Counted from the first letter of the stretch, positions 1-13,713 are shown. The stretch: 64,000 nt of DNA from Shewanella donghaensis (GCF_007567505.1 NZ_CP041783.1:2480001-2544000); one strand, 5' to 3'. The notes: generated by a model not told the origin, from the sequence alone. A program made the numbers and translations.

Positions 1-486
1 CAGTCATGGCGCGAAAAAGGCATAGATACTCCTGTCATTATGCTTACTGCACGCAGTCAATGGCACGAGAAGGTCGAAGGCTTTAATGCTGGAGCAGATG
101 ACTACCTTGCAAAGCCTTTCCACGCACAAGAGCTTTTAGCGCGCATACAAGCACTGATTCATCGTGCCCATGGACGTCTTAATACTTCATCTAAACAACT
201 CAGCTATGGCGGTATCACCCTTGATGAGTCTGAACAGTGCGTCCATATTGGTGAAAATCTTTTTGAATTAACGGCGATGGAATTTAGGCTGTTAAAGATA
301 TTCTTAATGTCGCCGAAAAAGTTACTGTCTAAAGCGCAGTTGACCGATAAGCTTTATCAGTTTGATGACGAAAAAGAATCTAATGTAGTTGAAGTCTATG
401 TCACCCATTTACGCAAAAAATTGGGTAAAACCGCCATCGAAACGCGCCGAGGCCAAGGGTATATCTTTCACGGCATCGTTGAATGA
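1..486 (+). CDS. OmpR-family response regulator, 5'-truncated by the window edge
   Basis: This is the C-terminal 161 residues of a winged-helix response regulator. The frame is open to base 1, so the gene begins outside the window and the ATG at 40 is internal. The visible receiver end has the conserved switch Thr (MLTAR) and the invariant Lys of LAKPF. The phospho-acceptor Asp lies off-window. A linker leads into a Trans_reg_C winged helix (about bases 200-480) with the typical LTAMEFRLL and RRGQGYIF motifs. It overlaps the following histidine kinase by four bases (ATGA), so the two form a coupled two-component pair. The layout resembles PhoP/QseB-type systems. The signal cannot be told from sequence. 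Confidence 0.93.
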   Translation, partial: QSWREKGIDTPVIMLTARSQWHEKVEGFNAGADDYLAKPFHAQELLARIQALIHRAHGRLNTSSKQLSYGGITLDESEQCVHIGENLFELTAMEFRLLKIFLMSPKKLLSKAQLTDKLYQFDDEKESNVVEVYVTHLRKKLGKTAIETRRGQGYIFHGIVE

Positions 487-1850
487 TATCAATCCGCAGT
501 AAGCTCAGCTTATGGCTGAGTGGTTTAGTGATCATTGCCACAGTCATCGGCCTCATTTTATTTGAGTCGATGCTGCGACAAGCGTTTCACGATTCTATTA
601 TCAACAGACTTGAAGAAGATTTAGAACACATCATTATCGCCAGTCATATTGACGCTGGTGAAATCGTTATCGATCAAAATGAATTATCTAGCTTCTATAA
701 ACCTGCCTATTCTGGCCGTTATTTTCAAATAAATTCGGAAAATCAAATCATTCGTTCACGATCCTTATGGGATGTGCAACTCGATATTGAACGATTGGAA
801 TATAATCAAACCCGAGTTTGGCAGGCAAAAGGCCCTAAAAATAATGATATGCAATTATTGTCTATTGGCGTGGGCTCCAATAATAACGGAAAAGTGGCAA
901 CACTAACTGTTGCACAAGATTTGAGTATTGGCCGGCGAGTATTTAGCGAAATTTTTGGCACTAAACTGGCCATAAATATTGCCATGCTTATCGCCATGAT
1001 CTGCGGTATTTTTATCATCTTACGTCAGTCTTTTAAGCCCGTAAAACATATTCAAGATTCGTTAGCTAAGCTGCGTCAAGGTGAAATTGGAGCACTAGAA
1101 ACAACCCAAATTCCAGTTGAAATTAAACCACTCGCAGAAACCTATAACGAGCTATTAGATTACACCGCCAATCAGATTGAACGCAGTCGCAATAATCTTG
1201 GCAATTTAAGCCATGGATTAAAAACACCGCTAGCGGTAATGCAGCAACAGGTAGAAGTGCTAGGGTTATCAAATCCAGAAGCGGCTGAAGCCATGCAGCA
1301 GCAACTAGACCTTATCCGTAAGATGATTGAGCGTAAGCTCACCGCAGCGAGAATCACTGGCGATATGTTGCCTGCCGCTCAAATGGTCGTGCCGAGAGAT
1401 TTTGAATCACTAATCAGTACATTGAATAAAGTGCATCATAATAAAGATATCAACTGCACTATCGATGCAGCAGACAATATCAGTCGTCTACCTATTCATC
1501 GTGAAGACGGTATGGAGTTATTTGGTAATTTATTAGATAACGCCTACAAATGGGCCCATTCAACCGTCAGCGTTAACATTTCCCAGCAAGAACACTCTAC
1601 ATCACTGTGCATTGCAGATGATGGCCCTGGTGTAAATGACGATCAAATCAGCCAACTAACGAATCGAGGCAAAAGACTCGATGAAGCTGTTATAGGTCAT
1701 GGCTTGGGTCTATCAATTGTAAAAGAAATAGTGGAGCAGTACGGCTATCAACTGCAATTTAGCCGCAGTGATGAGCTTAAAGGGTTGCATGTTTGTATTA
1801 AGTTTCCCATTCCTAATAGCAAAATCACAGACGATAATGCAAAAAAGTAA
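483..1850 (+). CDS. Sensor histidine kinase, partner of the upstream regulator
   Basis: A 455-residue membrane sensor kinase. Transmembrane segments lie at about 10-28 and 162-181 and flank a periplasmic sensor domain of about 130 residues. A HAMP-like linker follows, then a dimerisation/H-box in which His244 of NLSHGLKTPL is the predicted phosphorylation site. The ATPase domain has an N-box (GNLLDNA, about 348-354), a G1 box (DDGPG, about 379-383) and a G2 box (GHGLGLS, about 405-411). The start codon sits inside the regulator's stop region, which implies translational coupling. The domain order and short periplasmic loop are PhoQ-like, but no ligand-specific residues were recognised, so I assign no specific name. 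Confidence 0.93.
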   Translation: MISIRSKLSLWLSGLVIIATVIGLILFESMLRQAFHDSIINRLEEDLEHIIIASHIDAGEIVIDQNELSSFYKPAYSGRYFQINSENQIIRSRSLWDVQLDIERLEYNQTRVWQAKGPKNNDMQLLSIGVGSNNNGKVATLTVAQDLSIGRRVFSEIFGTKLAINIAMLIAMICGIFIILRQSFKPVKHIQDSLAKLRQGEIGALETTQIPVEIKPLAETYNELLDYTANQIERSRNNLGNLSHGLKTPLAVMQQQVEVLGLSNPEAAEAMQQQLDLIRKMIERKLTAARITGDMLPAAQMVVPRDFESLISTLNKVHHNKDINCTIDAADNISRLPIHREDGMELFGNLLDNAYKWAHSTVSVNISQQEHSTSLCIADDGPGVNDDQISQLTNRGKRLDEAVIGHGLGLSIVKEIVEQYGYQLQFSRSDELKGLHVCIKFPIPNSKITDDNAKK

Positions 1851-1890
1851 TTGATAACCGCTCGAGTTTTATGCTCAGATTTAGTAATAG

Positions 1891-1926
1891 AAAAAGCCAG
1901 ATAAGGAAACTTATCTGGCTTTTTAT
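1891..1926 (+). terminator. Rho-independent terminator of the two-component operon
   Basis: Ten-base perfect arms (AGCCAGATAA / TTATCTGGCT) surround a six-base loop, with an A-run before and a T-run after. It lies 40 bases beyond the kinase stop. The flanking A and T runs would let it work on both strands, which suits its place between convergent genes. Confidence 0.9.
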
Positions 1927-1998
1927 TCTTTGTACCATTTGTATTAGCATTACAGCTAGCGTACGTATTTAACCACTAACTTAAAATCTAACTAGAAA

Positions 1999-2799
1999 CT
2001 AGCTTGCTGCATTAGTACTTTCAAAGATTTTGTCAGCAGAGGCTGCAACAAAACCAGTATAGAGCTTGCCATTTGCCATTGGAAAACGGCGTGCAAACTC
2101 ATAGAAACAAGTCGGAATGTCAAGTTCACCATCTGCAAAACTGACTGCCATACGATCTGCCATTGTTGATGACTGTTCTAATAACACTTCAGATGAGCCT
2201 TTAATTTCACCACCAGCACTGTTTAAAGTAAAACCTGCACCTTTAAGCGCTTCATTAACAGACTCTATAGTTTCAAAATCAGGTAATTCATTGATTGAAA
2301 CTGTAAAGTGATTGGCTCTATAACCTATCGCAGCAACCCATGCAGCATATTCACTTTCAGCTAATAATGTCTTGTAAGTAGCCATATCGACACGCCAATG
2401 ACAGCCTGAATACAAAAAGTTATCAGCAGTGGTTGCATCGGCATCAACTTGATCCACAAGTCCATGAATAATGCTTTGCACTTCAGGGCTAAACTCTTCA
2501 ACTAACAGCTCAGAGATAAAGACTTTAGGCTGATTAGGATCTGGATGTTCAAAATGTTTTGCGATGAGCTTTTTCTGTTCAAAGTGATAATCACCGCTAT
2601 CGACATAGCCAATTGACTCAAAATGCGTAGCTAAAACAGCAAGGTTTACTTTCTCAATGTTAAAAGTACGCAGTGCAATATGATCATTAATGATCGGCTC
2701 ACCTTTACTCAACAGTTGATGAATATTTGCCGCTGATGGCGTCATATTGATGTAATCTTGCCATAAAGAGGCGAATAAAGCGTTAACGTCGGTGTGCAT
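1999..2799 (-). CDS. DUF1338 family protein (2-oxoadipate dioxygenase/decarboxylase-like)
   Basis: A 266-residue cytosolic protein of the DUF1338 family, whose better-known members (YdcJ, HglS) are non-haem Fe(II) enzymes acting on 2-oxo acids. Candidate metal ligands are the His of NDHIALRTF (about residue 40), the His of NHFTVS (about residue 170) and an acidic residue near FISELL. The protein is much shorter than HglS/YdcJ, so it may be a separate subfamily and its substrate is uncertain. It follows astD, but a terminator lies between them. The start is well defined: an AAGGA-type ribosome site precedes the ATG directly after the terminator T-run. A link to the ast genes is inferred only from position. 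Confidence 0.85.
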   Translation of the reverse strand: MHTDVNALFASLWQDYINMTPSAANIHQLLSKGEPIINDHIALRTFNIEKVNLAVLATHFESIGYVDSGDYHFEQKKLIAKHFEHPDPNQPKVFISELLVEEFSPEVQSIIHGLVDQVDADATTADNFLYSGCHWRVDMATYKTLLAESEYAAWVAAIGYRANHFTVSINELPDFETIESVNEALKGAGFTLNSAGGEIKGSSEVLLEQSSTMADRMAVSFADGELDIPTCFYEFARRFPMANGKLYTGFVAASADKIFESTNAAS

Positions 2800-2813
2800 G
2801 ATAAAATCCTTCT

Positions 2814-2849
2814 TTAAAAAAAGGCAATGACTTCAACAGTCATTGCCTT
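2814..2849 (-). terminator. Terminator/attenuator between astD and the DUF1338 gene
   Basis: Perfect 12-base arms (AAGGCAATGACT / AGTCATTGCCTT) surround a five-base loop, followed on the minus strand by a T-run. The hairpin ends only about 15 bases before the DUF1338 start codon. Most astD transcripts should stop here, so expression of the downstream gene would depend on read-through or on a promoter inside astD. Confidence 0.88.
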
Positions 2850-2866
2850 AGTTGCAAAATGAGTGA

Positions 2867-5357
<2,491 letters not shown>

Positions 5358-5460
5358 CTAACACTCCTTGATAAACCAGCAACAAAAAGCCATTGAAGAC
5401 TTTCTATTACTGATAACCCAACAAAAATGCGCAAGTTTACACCTGCGCTTTCTTTATTTA

Positions 5461-7017
<1,557 letters not shown>

Positions 7018-8184
7018 TTAAACTAAATCAAGCTTACGATAATTCTGTGCTTTCAGTCGTATTAACTCTTGTTCGCTAAACTCATAATAATCAAACATCA
7101 CTCGCTTTTCTTGCGGCTCAATTAATCGCGACTCTTCAAGTAGTAAAACTTTAGCGAAACAACTGGCTTTGGCAACAATGGCGCTTTCCGCTGAAAACTC
7201 GCTAAAGTGATAGTTAAAATCTAATTCTTTTAATAGCTTGGTTAATTTACTGGTTTCAAAGTCCATTAAATCCAATAACTGCCAATTTAACTGTTCACCA
7301 TCTGACATGACTTTTTCAAACACTTCATTAGCAGGAAATTCAGAAGCCATCACTGCGTCATATAGCGTCTTATCCCCTTTAGCACTGGTTTCACGAAGCC
7401 ATGTGCCCCAGGTAATTTCAAATTGTCTCGCACTTGAGTTTAAAATGATTGCTGAACCCAATTGGTTCATCAATGAGGCGCTGTAAACCAACGCGACATC
7501 TTTATTGTGTAATACCGCTAATGCTTTCGCAGCTATTGCAGTCATCATGCTGTAGCGCCATAACTTTCGAGTTGTCCAAACAAGGTTGGCATTACCTGAG
7601 GGTAGCCAATTGCGTAGACAAAAATAAGGCACCACAGCTTGTAAATTTTCAATGCCAATATAATTGAGCACTAACTTAATATCAGTGACTTTGACTTCTG
7701 AGCGTTGTGGCCGGCGATGACTCGATGCAGGACTGTTGATTAAATTAACTAAATCCTTAAATAGCCAACTAATATTTTCAACCAATGGGCGGATTCGGCG
7801 AAGATCAGGATCTTTATTGAGGAGTAAATCTAACAGCAAAATCTGTGATTCTTCCAAACCTGATTGCTCTAACATCTGCTGAGGAGAGTTTAACTGATGT
7901 TCAAGCGCATTCATTACAGTTTGACTCAGCTGTTCATCGATCCGCTTTAATACTAACTGAGCCCTAGCCTGCTCTTCTAAGCGTGCTTTAATTGCTAATC
8001 GTTCGACCTCAAGCTTATTGGCATCTTCTTCAAGTTGCTTATCGAGATCATCAAATTGCTGGGGCAGTTTATCTTTGCCCACAATTAGCTGCTTATAAAG
8101 TCTGCGCTCAACTTCAATTACTTTTCCAGGTCTTACACCGCCTGCTACCGACACTGCCACAAATAAATTGCCTTTAGTAAACAT
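7018..8184 (-). CDS. HDOD domain protein
   Basis: A 388-residue protein with an N-terminal region of about 130 residues that includes a charged, coiled-coil-like stretch, followed by an HDOD domain (about residues 130-330). HDOD domains are HD-hydrolase-like modules without the metal site, and they are usually linked to signalling. The frame is open to a GTG at 8223. I prefer the ATG at 8184 because a terminator and a TATAAT-like -10 element occupy the stretch before it, and because the protein then begins MFTKGNLFVAVS. It stands alone, downstream of the S9 peptidase terminator. Its role is unknown. Confidence 0.82.
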   Translation of the reverse strand: MFTKGNLFVAVSVAGGVRPGKVIEVERRLYKQLIVGKDKLPQQFDDLDKQLEEDANKLEVERLAIKARLEEQARAQLVLKRIDEQLSQTVMNALEHQLNSPQQMLEQSGLEESQILLLDLLLNKDPDLRRIRPLVENISWLFKDLVNLINSPASSHRRPQRSEVKVTDIKLVLNYIGIENLQAVVPYFCLRNWLPSGNANLVWTTRKLWRYSMMTAIAAKALAVLHNKDVALVYSASLMNQLGSAIILNSSARQFEITWGTWLRETSAKGDKTLYDAVMASEFPANEVFEKVMSDGEQLNWQLLDLMDFETSKLTKLLKELDFNYHFSEFSAESAIVAKASCFAKVLLLEESRLIEPQEKRVMFDYYEFSEQELIRLKAQNYRKLDLV

Positions 8185-8232
8185 CGTTAAAAATATGCCA
8201 TCAATTATATAACAATTGATCACAAGAGCGAT

Positions 8233-8260
8233 AAAAAAGGCTTCCTTATGGAAGCCTTTT
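8233..8260 (-). terminator. Terminator of the S9 peptidase gene
   Basis: Eleven-base perfect arms (AAAAGGCTTCC / GGAAGCCTTTT) surround a TTAT loop, and the minus strand carries a T-run after the stem. It lies just beyond the peptidase stop at 8293. Confidence 0.9.
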
Positions 8261-8292
8261 AAAGCTGATTCAAATTAAAAATAACGTCGGCA

Positions 8293-10779
8293 TTACTTTA
8301 ATTCTTGTTCAAACAATTTATAGATACGGCGATATTCATCTAGCCAGCTTGATGGTTGTCTAAACCCATGTGGTTCTACTGGATAAATGGCCGTTTCAAA
8401 CATCGGCTTTTCTAATTCAATTAGACGTTGCACTAAACGCACGCTATCTTGGAAGAAAACATTATCATCCAACACACCGCTCATAATCAGCAATGGCTTT
8501 TCTAGGCCTTGAGCATGTTCAATCGGCGAACTTCTTTCGTAAGCGATAGGATCAACGTCCGGTGTATTTAAGATATTAGAGGTATATGGCGCATTATAAT
8601 GTGCCCAATCCGTAACCGGTCTTAATGCCGCGCCCGCTTGGAATAATTCAGGTTCATTAAATAGCGCCATAAACGTTAAGAAACCACCATAAGAGCCACC
8701 ATAAGTCCCGACTTTGGCGGTATCTACATGGCTATTTGAAGCCATCCAGCTGACACCATCTTTTAAGTCTTCAACTTCAGGGGTTCCCATATTTCGGTAA
8801 ACCGCCGTACGCCAATCTCGGCCGTAGCCTTTAGAACCACGATAATCCATATCCATGACGACGTAACCTTGTTGAGTTAACATGTTATGGAACATGAACT
8901 CTCTAAAGTATCCTGAAAAACCATTATGGGCATTTTGTAAGTAACCAGCACCATGATTGAAAATTACAGCTGGATACTTCTCAGCATTGTTGGCATCGTA
9001 CCCTTGAGGCAAATACACTCTCGCATAGATATCTTTTACGCCATGGCTTGATGGTACTTTTACCACTTGTGGTGCTTGCCATGCATAATCGGCGAATGCT
9101 TTGCTAGTGTAATTTGTTAGTTGAGTAAACTCACCGCCAATCTCTTGAACATAAAGCTCGTTAGGTTTTATCGCACTTGAAGCCGTTAACAACAACGATT
9201 TTCCATTAGGGCTTAACTCATAATCTAGGGTGCCATTCCACTGCGTTAACTGTTCAGTTTTACCTGAAGAAATTTCAACACGGTATACGTTATAAGTCCC
9301 TGGATGGTCTTTATTGGCTCGGTAATAAAGATGTGTCGCGTCAGGTGATAAAGTCACTTGATCAACCACATATTCACCCTTGGTTAGTGCTGTAGACTTG
9401 CCATTTTCGCCTTTAACATAAAGCTGTGAATAACCTGACTCTTCAGATAAGTAATAAATTGACTCTGATGATCCAACCCAGCCAAATTGGTTAAAAGTAT
9501 AGTTAACCCAAGCATCATCATGTAAACGATGCTCAGTCACTAACTTGCCTGTTTCAAGATCAACACTGGCAATCCAACGGTCTTTATTATCGACAGCCTC
9601 TAGCATCACTAACAGCTTATTTTCAGTCTCATGCCACTGAATCGCACTTTGACTCCAAGTCCAATCCTGCATAAGTTGCAGTAAGCGTGGTGATGTTTCA
9701 CTTTTATAGCTTTCGCCTTTAGCTTCAGCATTTTCTGATTTCACGCTAGCAAGTACATCTTCATCAAAACCATCAAGGCCTTCGATTGTGATGTCTTTCT
9801 TAATATGATCTACTAAATCAAGGACGACAAGACGCTGACCAGGATAACTATCTTCAGCCACTCTTGCTCTTGAAGGAACTGCGTCAACATAACCATCTTT
9901 GCCTAGGTAGTTAGGCATAATGTCGTGCTCAGCACGCCAGTTGTAGTCTTTTTCAACCAGACTGACGAGCAAGTAACGCCCACCTGGTGAAATGCTCATT
10001 TCCGAAACTGACTCATCATCCCCTAGATACCAGGTTTTAGCCGCAAACGTAGGATCTTGCGCAGCAAGTTCTTCTGCATACTCTGCACGGGTTTTATTAT
10101 TGTTATGTTGCAGTGCAACATACTCAATCAGACGATGCTGTTGTTTAGCAATATATGACTCAGGATCGATAACACCCTTTGGCGCATTCGCCATTTGTAT
10201 ATCGGCTAATTGCTCGGTTAAACCAGATTTCAAATGAATCTTGAAAACGCTATTGCCTTGAACATAAACAAGATCACCTGTGGTCAAAAACTTTACATCC
10301 GCAACTGGGGTATTAAAGCGGGTAATTTGTTTAACATCACCACTGGCCAATTGCTTAACAAATATATTGCCTTGATAGATGTAAGCCTTCTGCGCTTTAT
10401 CAATACTTAGTACACCGTATTTTTGGTCAACAGAATGCAGCTCATTCAATTTAACAATATTGGCTTGTGCAGCACTAACAGATTGCTGGTAAACATCACG
10501 AAGCGGTGATTGATGCGCTTGGCGATTAAAATATATTGATTGGCTATCATCAGCCCAGTAAGCATTTTTAGCCAGCACCCCCATCCAATCTGGATTAGCC
10601 ATTATTTGATTTAATGTAAGTGACTGCTCAGCTTTTGGTGGAGTGGCTAACGGAACTGTATAACTTGAAGAAGTATTCGGCACTATTGGGGTATTGCTAG
10701 TATCTGCTGTCGCGCTGCAACCTGAAATAATTGCTAAAGAAAGCGCACTAAGCGCTGTATTGCGCAGTAGCCTTGTCAT
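8293..10779 (-). CDS. S9 family prolyl oligopeptidase, predicted lipoprotein
   Basis: An 828-residue serine peptidase. The N-terminus has a lipoprotein signal (SLAIISGC, lipid-modified Cys about 21), so it is probably anchored in the envelope facing the periplasm. A long beta-propeller region like DPP IV/S9B enzymes leads to a C-terminal alpha/beta hydrolase domain. The predicted triad is Ser in GGSYGG (about 695), Asp in LDDN (about 770) and His in EPHGF (about 803). The family removes dipeptides or cleaves short peptides, often after proline. It is monocistronic, with its own terminator downstream and a 226-base gap upstream. Confidence 0.92.
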   Translation of the reverse strand: MTRLLRNTALSALSLAIISGCSATADTSNTPIVPNTSSSYTVPLATPPKAEQSLTLNQIMANPDWMGVLAKNAYWADDSQSIYFNRQAHQSPLRDVYQQSVSAAQANIVKLNELHSVDQKYGVLSIDKAQKAYIYQGNIFVKQLASGDVKQITRFNTPVADVKFLTTGDLVYVQGNSVFKIHLKSGLTEQLADIQMANAPKGVIDPESYIAKQQHRLIEYVALQHNNNKTRAEYAEELAAQDPTFAAKTWYLGDDESVSEMSISPGGRYLLVSLVEKDYNWRAEHDIMPNYLGKDGYVDAVPSRARVAEDSYPGQRLVVLDLVDHIKKDITIEGLDGFDEDVLASVKSENAEAKGESYKSETSPRLLQLMQDWTWSQSAIQWHETENKLLVMLEAVDNKDRWIASVDLETGKLVTEHRLHDDAWVNYTFNQFGWVGSSESIYYLSEESGYSQLYVKGENGKSTALTKGEYVVDQVTLSPDATHLYYRANKDHPGTYNVYRVEISSGKTEQLTQWNGTLDYELSPNGKSLLLTASSAIKPNELYVQEIGGEFTQLTNYTSKAFADYAWQAPQVVKVPSSHGVKDIYARVYLPQGYDANNAEKYPAVIFNHGAGYLQNAHNGFSGYFREFMFHNMLTQQGYVVMDMDYRGSKGYGRDWRTAVYRNMGTPEVEDLKDGVSWMASNSHVDTAKVGTYGGSYGGFLTFMALFNEPELFQAGAALRPVTDWAHYNAPYTSNILNTPDVDPIAYERSSPIEHAQGLEKPLLIMSGVLDDNVFFQDSVRLVQRLIELEKPMFETAIYPVEPHGFRQPSSWLDEYRRIYKLFEQELK

Positions 10780-11005
10780 ATTGAATCCCTTGTTATCAAA
10801 GATGTTTGATATATTCTCGCCTAAACGTTAATGACATTTGGCAAGTGCTTTTATTATTGCTCTTTTATATCATAAATAATGATGAGACTTGTGGGCTTTT
10901 TTGGCTAAAGTTGTAACAGAGATTGGCTAATGATTTTGTGAAGGGATTCGCAAGGAAATGATAGAAGCTGAATGTAACTATTGGGGAAGATATGTCTTAG
11001 GGCTA

Positions 11006-11575
11006 CTAGTGTCGTAAAAAATTTGCCAACAGTTCAAGACCTTGTTCAGTGAGTATTGCCTCTGGATGAAACTGCACCCCAAATATAGGTAGAGTTTTAT
11101 GGCTCATTGCCATAATTTCTTGCCCATGAATAGGGTCATCAAACCAAGCATCTAACTCAAAATCAGTAGGCAAGCTTTCAACTAATAAAGAATGATATCG
11201 GGTTACAGTCAAAGGTTGATTCAAGTCTTGAAACAGCCGTGTTTTATGATGGCTGATATTGCTTGTTTTGCCATGCATAACTCGTTTGGCTCGAACCACT
11301 TTTGCGCCAAAAACTTGCGCAATCGCTTGGTGCCCTAAACAAACACCTAAAATCGGTAGTTTACCCGCAAAATACTCAATAGCCTTTAAAGAAATACCAG
11401 CTTCATTAGGTGAGCAAGGTCCAGGTGAAATAACTAAGTGGCTTGGGTTTAGTGCTTCTATTTCACTCAAGGTAATTTCATCATTACGCTTAACCACAAT
11501 TTCATGCCCTAGTTGCTGAAAATACTGCACAAGGTTAAATGTAAATGAGTCATAGTTATCAATCATTAACAGCAT
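11006..11575 (-). CDS. pabA: Aminodeoxychorismate synthase glutaminase component
   Basis: A 189-residue class I glutamine amidotransferase (TrpG/PabA family) that supplies ammonia to PabB in para-aminobenzoate and folate synthesis. The N-terminal [14 protein letters not shown] is a family hallmark. The nucleophile is Cys79 in GVCLGHQ, and the His/Glu pair lies in FHPEAI near residue 170. No chorismate-binding partner or trp gene lies nearby, which favours a stand-alone PabA over TrpG, although such proteins can serve both pathways. Confidence 0.9.
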   Translation of the reverse strand: MLLMIDNYDSFTFNLVQYFQQLGHEIVVKRNDEITLSEIEALNPSHLVISPGPCSPNEAGISLKAIEYFAGKLPILGVCLGHQAIAQVFGAKVVRAKRVMHGKTSNISHHKTRLFQDLNQPLTVTRYHSLLVESLPTDFELDAWFDDPIHGQEIMAMSHKTLPIFGVQFHPEAILTEQGLELLANFLRH

Positions 11576-11805
11576 TGAGCGCCCTAAAAGAAGATTAAGA
11601 TGTTTGAAAAAACAAGGTTCATTAACTAATAAATAGTCAGAACTGAATGGTGGCGGATAATAGCATAGCTTTGCTCATCACTTAAGCGTTTAGCAGCCTG
11701 TTTATCTTAGTTAACTGTTAGGTTTTTTCTCAACGTTATACTATACCTACATATATTTATGTTTATAGATATCATCGATAAAGATATCTCCTAGGAACGC
11801 TCAAG

Positions 11806-13065
11806 ATGCGGATACAAGTAACTCAAGTTGGAAATGTGAGTCTATATTTTATTGGCGACGTATATGGCCGCCTTGATAAGCTCAATGAACTACTAGAAGA
11901 AATTGATTTCGATATCGATGATGACCAATCGAGCATCCAATTCGTAAAACTGGTATTTTGTGGAAATATGATTTCCACGAAACCTCAAATTGATACTGAT
12001 AACTTAGCGCTGTTAACTTTAATAACACGCATGGTCAAAGAAGGTTTCGCATATTGTCTATTAGGTAAAAATGAATTCGATGCCATTGGTTGGAGTAAAC
12101 ATCACCCTATTACTGATACACCATTAGTTAACGGCTTAACTGCTGGTAATGATAATCAAGTGTCGGAACTAGACCCTGCTATACAGCAGCCATATTTTCT
12201 ATCGCTTTTCGAGCATGGTGATGAATCGATATATCAATGGATAGATTGGTTCATGTCACTGCCGTTATATTTGGATTTTGGCCATATTCGAGCGATACAC
12301 GCATGCTGGGATCAGCATGCAATAGATGCCATTTCAAACTATACAGATTCAGCAAACTCGCTGGCGCAACAGTATTGGCCATGTGCATTTGATAAACACC
12401 ACCAGCTTTGTAGCTTCCTTGATATTATTTTAAACTTCCCTTCTTTGGAATTAACTGAAGAGCATCCACATAACGATCTGATCATTCCCGTCATTGTCGG
12501 ACATTATCGTCAAGATAGCTTTCCCGATATACAAAACGAATATGTGGCCTGTGTTGATTACAATGCAGCAGAAGTTGATTATCCGTTAGTAAGTTTTGCA
12601 TGGCATCAAGGGCGTAAAAAGCAGCTAGAAGAAACCCATGCCTCTGACACTGCCAAGTTAAGTTTAGGCGAGTTTTGTTTTGTTGATCAACCTACTGCAG
12701 AAGAACATATTGCCACCGGTGTTGAGTCATTATTAGCGAATTTGGTTGAACAACTAACTGAGCCTGCTATTGACCAAGACAGCTTTACGAATTTTAAGTC
12801 TCAAGTGGACAATTGTCTGTGGCAAGATTGGGATCCTAATGATGTTTACCCTGATATAAACTGTCGTAACCAATATCAGAATTTTGTCCCAGACATCGCC
12901 AAAATAGCATTAGCCACCGATAGTGAAAAGCTGTGTGCCTATCTTGCTATTGTGGCTAGATATCAATTAGAGATTGAAAATGACAATCTTGAAAATCGTT
13001 GTTTGAAAGTCGCTTTCAAACTCAACCGAATCGCCAGTAATTATCTTAAAAATGATATGAGTTAA
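11806..13065 (+). CDS. Metallophosphoesterase homologue with degenerate metal-binding motifs
   Basis: A 419-residue protein. Its first 240 residues align by eye with calcineurin-like phosphoesterases, but key ligands are changed. GDxHG reads GDVYG (17-21, His to Tyr). The GDxxDRGP-type block reads GNMISTKP (53-60, Asp to Asn). GNHExxAIGW reads GKNEFDAIGW (87-96, Asn to Lys and His to Asn). The later His residues, IHACW (165) and GHY (about 231), are kept. The rest of the fold is conserved, so I infer a pseudo-enzyme or a protein with altered metal use. The C-terminal 170 residues are acidic and unrecognised. The reading frame is intact, so it is not an obvious pseudogene. Confidence 0.72.
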   Translation: MRIQVTQVGNVSLYFIGDVYGRLDKLNELLEEIDFDIDDDQSSIQFVKLVFCGNMISTKPQIDTDNLALLTLITRMVKEGFAYCLLGKNEFDAIGWSKHHPITDTPLVNGLTAGNDNQVSELDPAIQQPYFLSLFEHGDESIYQWIDWFMSLPLYLDFGHIRAIHACWDQHAIDAISNYTDSANSLAQQYWPCAFDKHHQLCSFLDIILNFPSLELTEEHPHNDLIIPVIVGHYRQDSFPDIQNEYVACVDYNAAEVDYPLVSFAWHQGRKKQLEETHASDTAKLSLGEFCFVDQPTAEEHIATGVESLLANLVEQLTEPAIDQDSFTNFKSQVDNCLWQDWDPNDVYPDINCRNQYQNFVPDIAKIALATDSEKLCAYLAIVARYQLEIENDNLENRCLKVAFKLNRIASNYLKNDMS

Positions 13066-13168
13066 GCCCTATAGGCTTACAGGGCTAATCAGAATGATAA
13101 TGTATTATTTATGAACAGCCTAAATAACTTAACGAGAAAATCATTTAGATATTCAAATTTCAGGCAAT

Positions 13169-13211
13169 AAAAAACCAGTTACTAGTCATAGACTAAGAAC
13201 TGGTTTTTTTA
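13169..13211. terminator. Bidirectional terminator between convergent genes
   Basis: A long stem: outer arms AAAACCAGTT / AACTGGTTTT and inner arms TAGTC / GACTA around an ATA loop, with T-runs on both strands. It serves both the phosphoesterase homologue on plus and sspB on minus. Confidence 0.88.
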
Positions 13212-13224
13212 TGATTTGCGACGT

Positions 13225-13713
13225 CTATTTAACAACCGTTAAATGAGCACGTCCTTTAGCTTTTTCAGAATCACCTGCTGGCTTTTCTTCCTTTGAGTCA
13301 GAAGTCTCAACTGTAGAATCTTTTGTGGATTCAACTGTTGAGAATGCTCTAGGCGCTGGAGTTAAACCTTCAGATTCATCTTCAGCCATATAGGCATCTT
13401 CCATATCAAACACGGTACCTGCACCATTTTCTCGTGCATAAATTGCAACGATAGCAGCCATCGGTAAAACGACTTGCTGAGGTACACCACCAAAACGAGC
13501 ATTAAACTCGACAAATTCATTGGTCATTTGTAAATTTCCCACAGCGCCACCGGCAATGTTAAGTACGATTTGACCGTCTTTAACAAACTCTTGTGGTACT
13601 TGAGTCCCTTTTACAAATGCATCCACAACAACATGTGGGGTAAAGTGATTATCCATCAACCACTCATAGTAAGCCCGCAACAAATATGGACGATTAGGTG
13701 TAATTGCTGTCAT
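13225..13713 (-). CDS. sspB: ClpXP protease specificity-enhancing factor SspB
   Basis: A 162-residue adaptor that binds ssrA-tagged peptides and delivers them to ClpXP. The N-terminal domain of about 110 residues has the family start (RPYLLRAYYEWLMDN) and the IARFGG-like core (NARFGGVP). A long acidic, flexible linker follows, and the extreme C-terminus RAHLTVVK is the ClpX-docking peptide typical of SspB. Its start overlaps the sspA stop by one base (TAATG), so the pair is translated together. Assignment is firm. Confidence 0.96.
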   Translation of the reverse strand: MTAITPNRPYLLRAYYEWLMDNHFTPHVVVDAFVKGTQVPQEFVKDGQIVLNIAGGAVGNLQMTNEFVEFNARFGGVPQQVVLPMAAIVAIYARENGAGTVFDMEDAYMAEDESEGLTPAPRAFSTVESTKDSTVETSDSKEEKPAGDSEKAKGRAHLTVVK

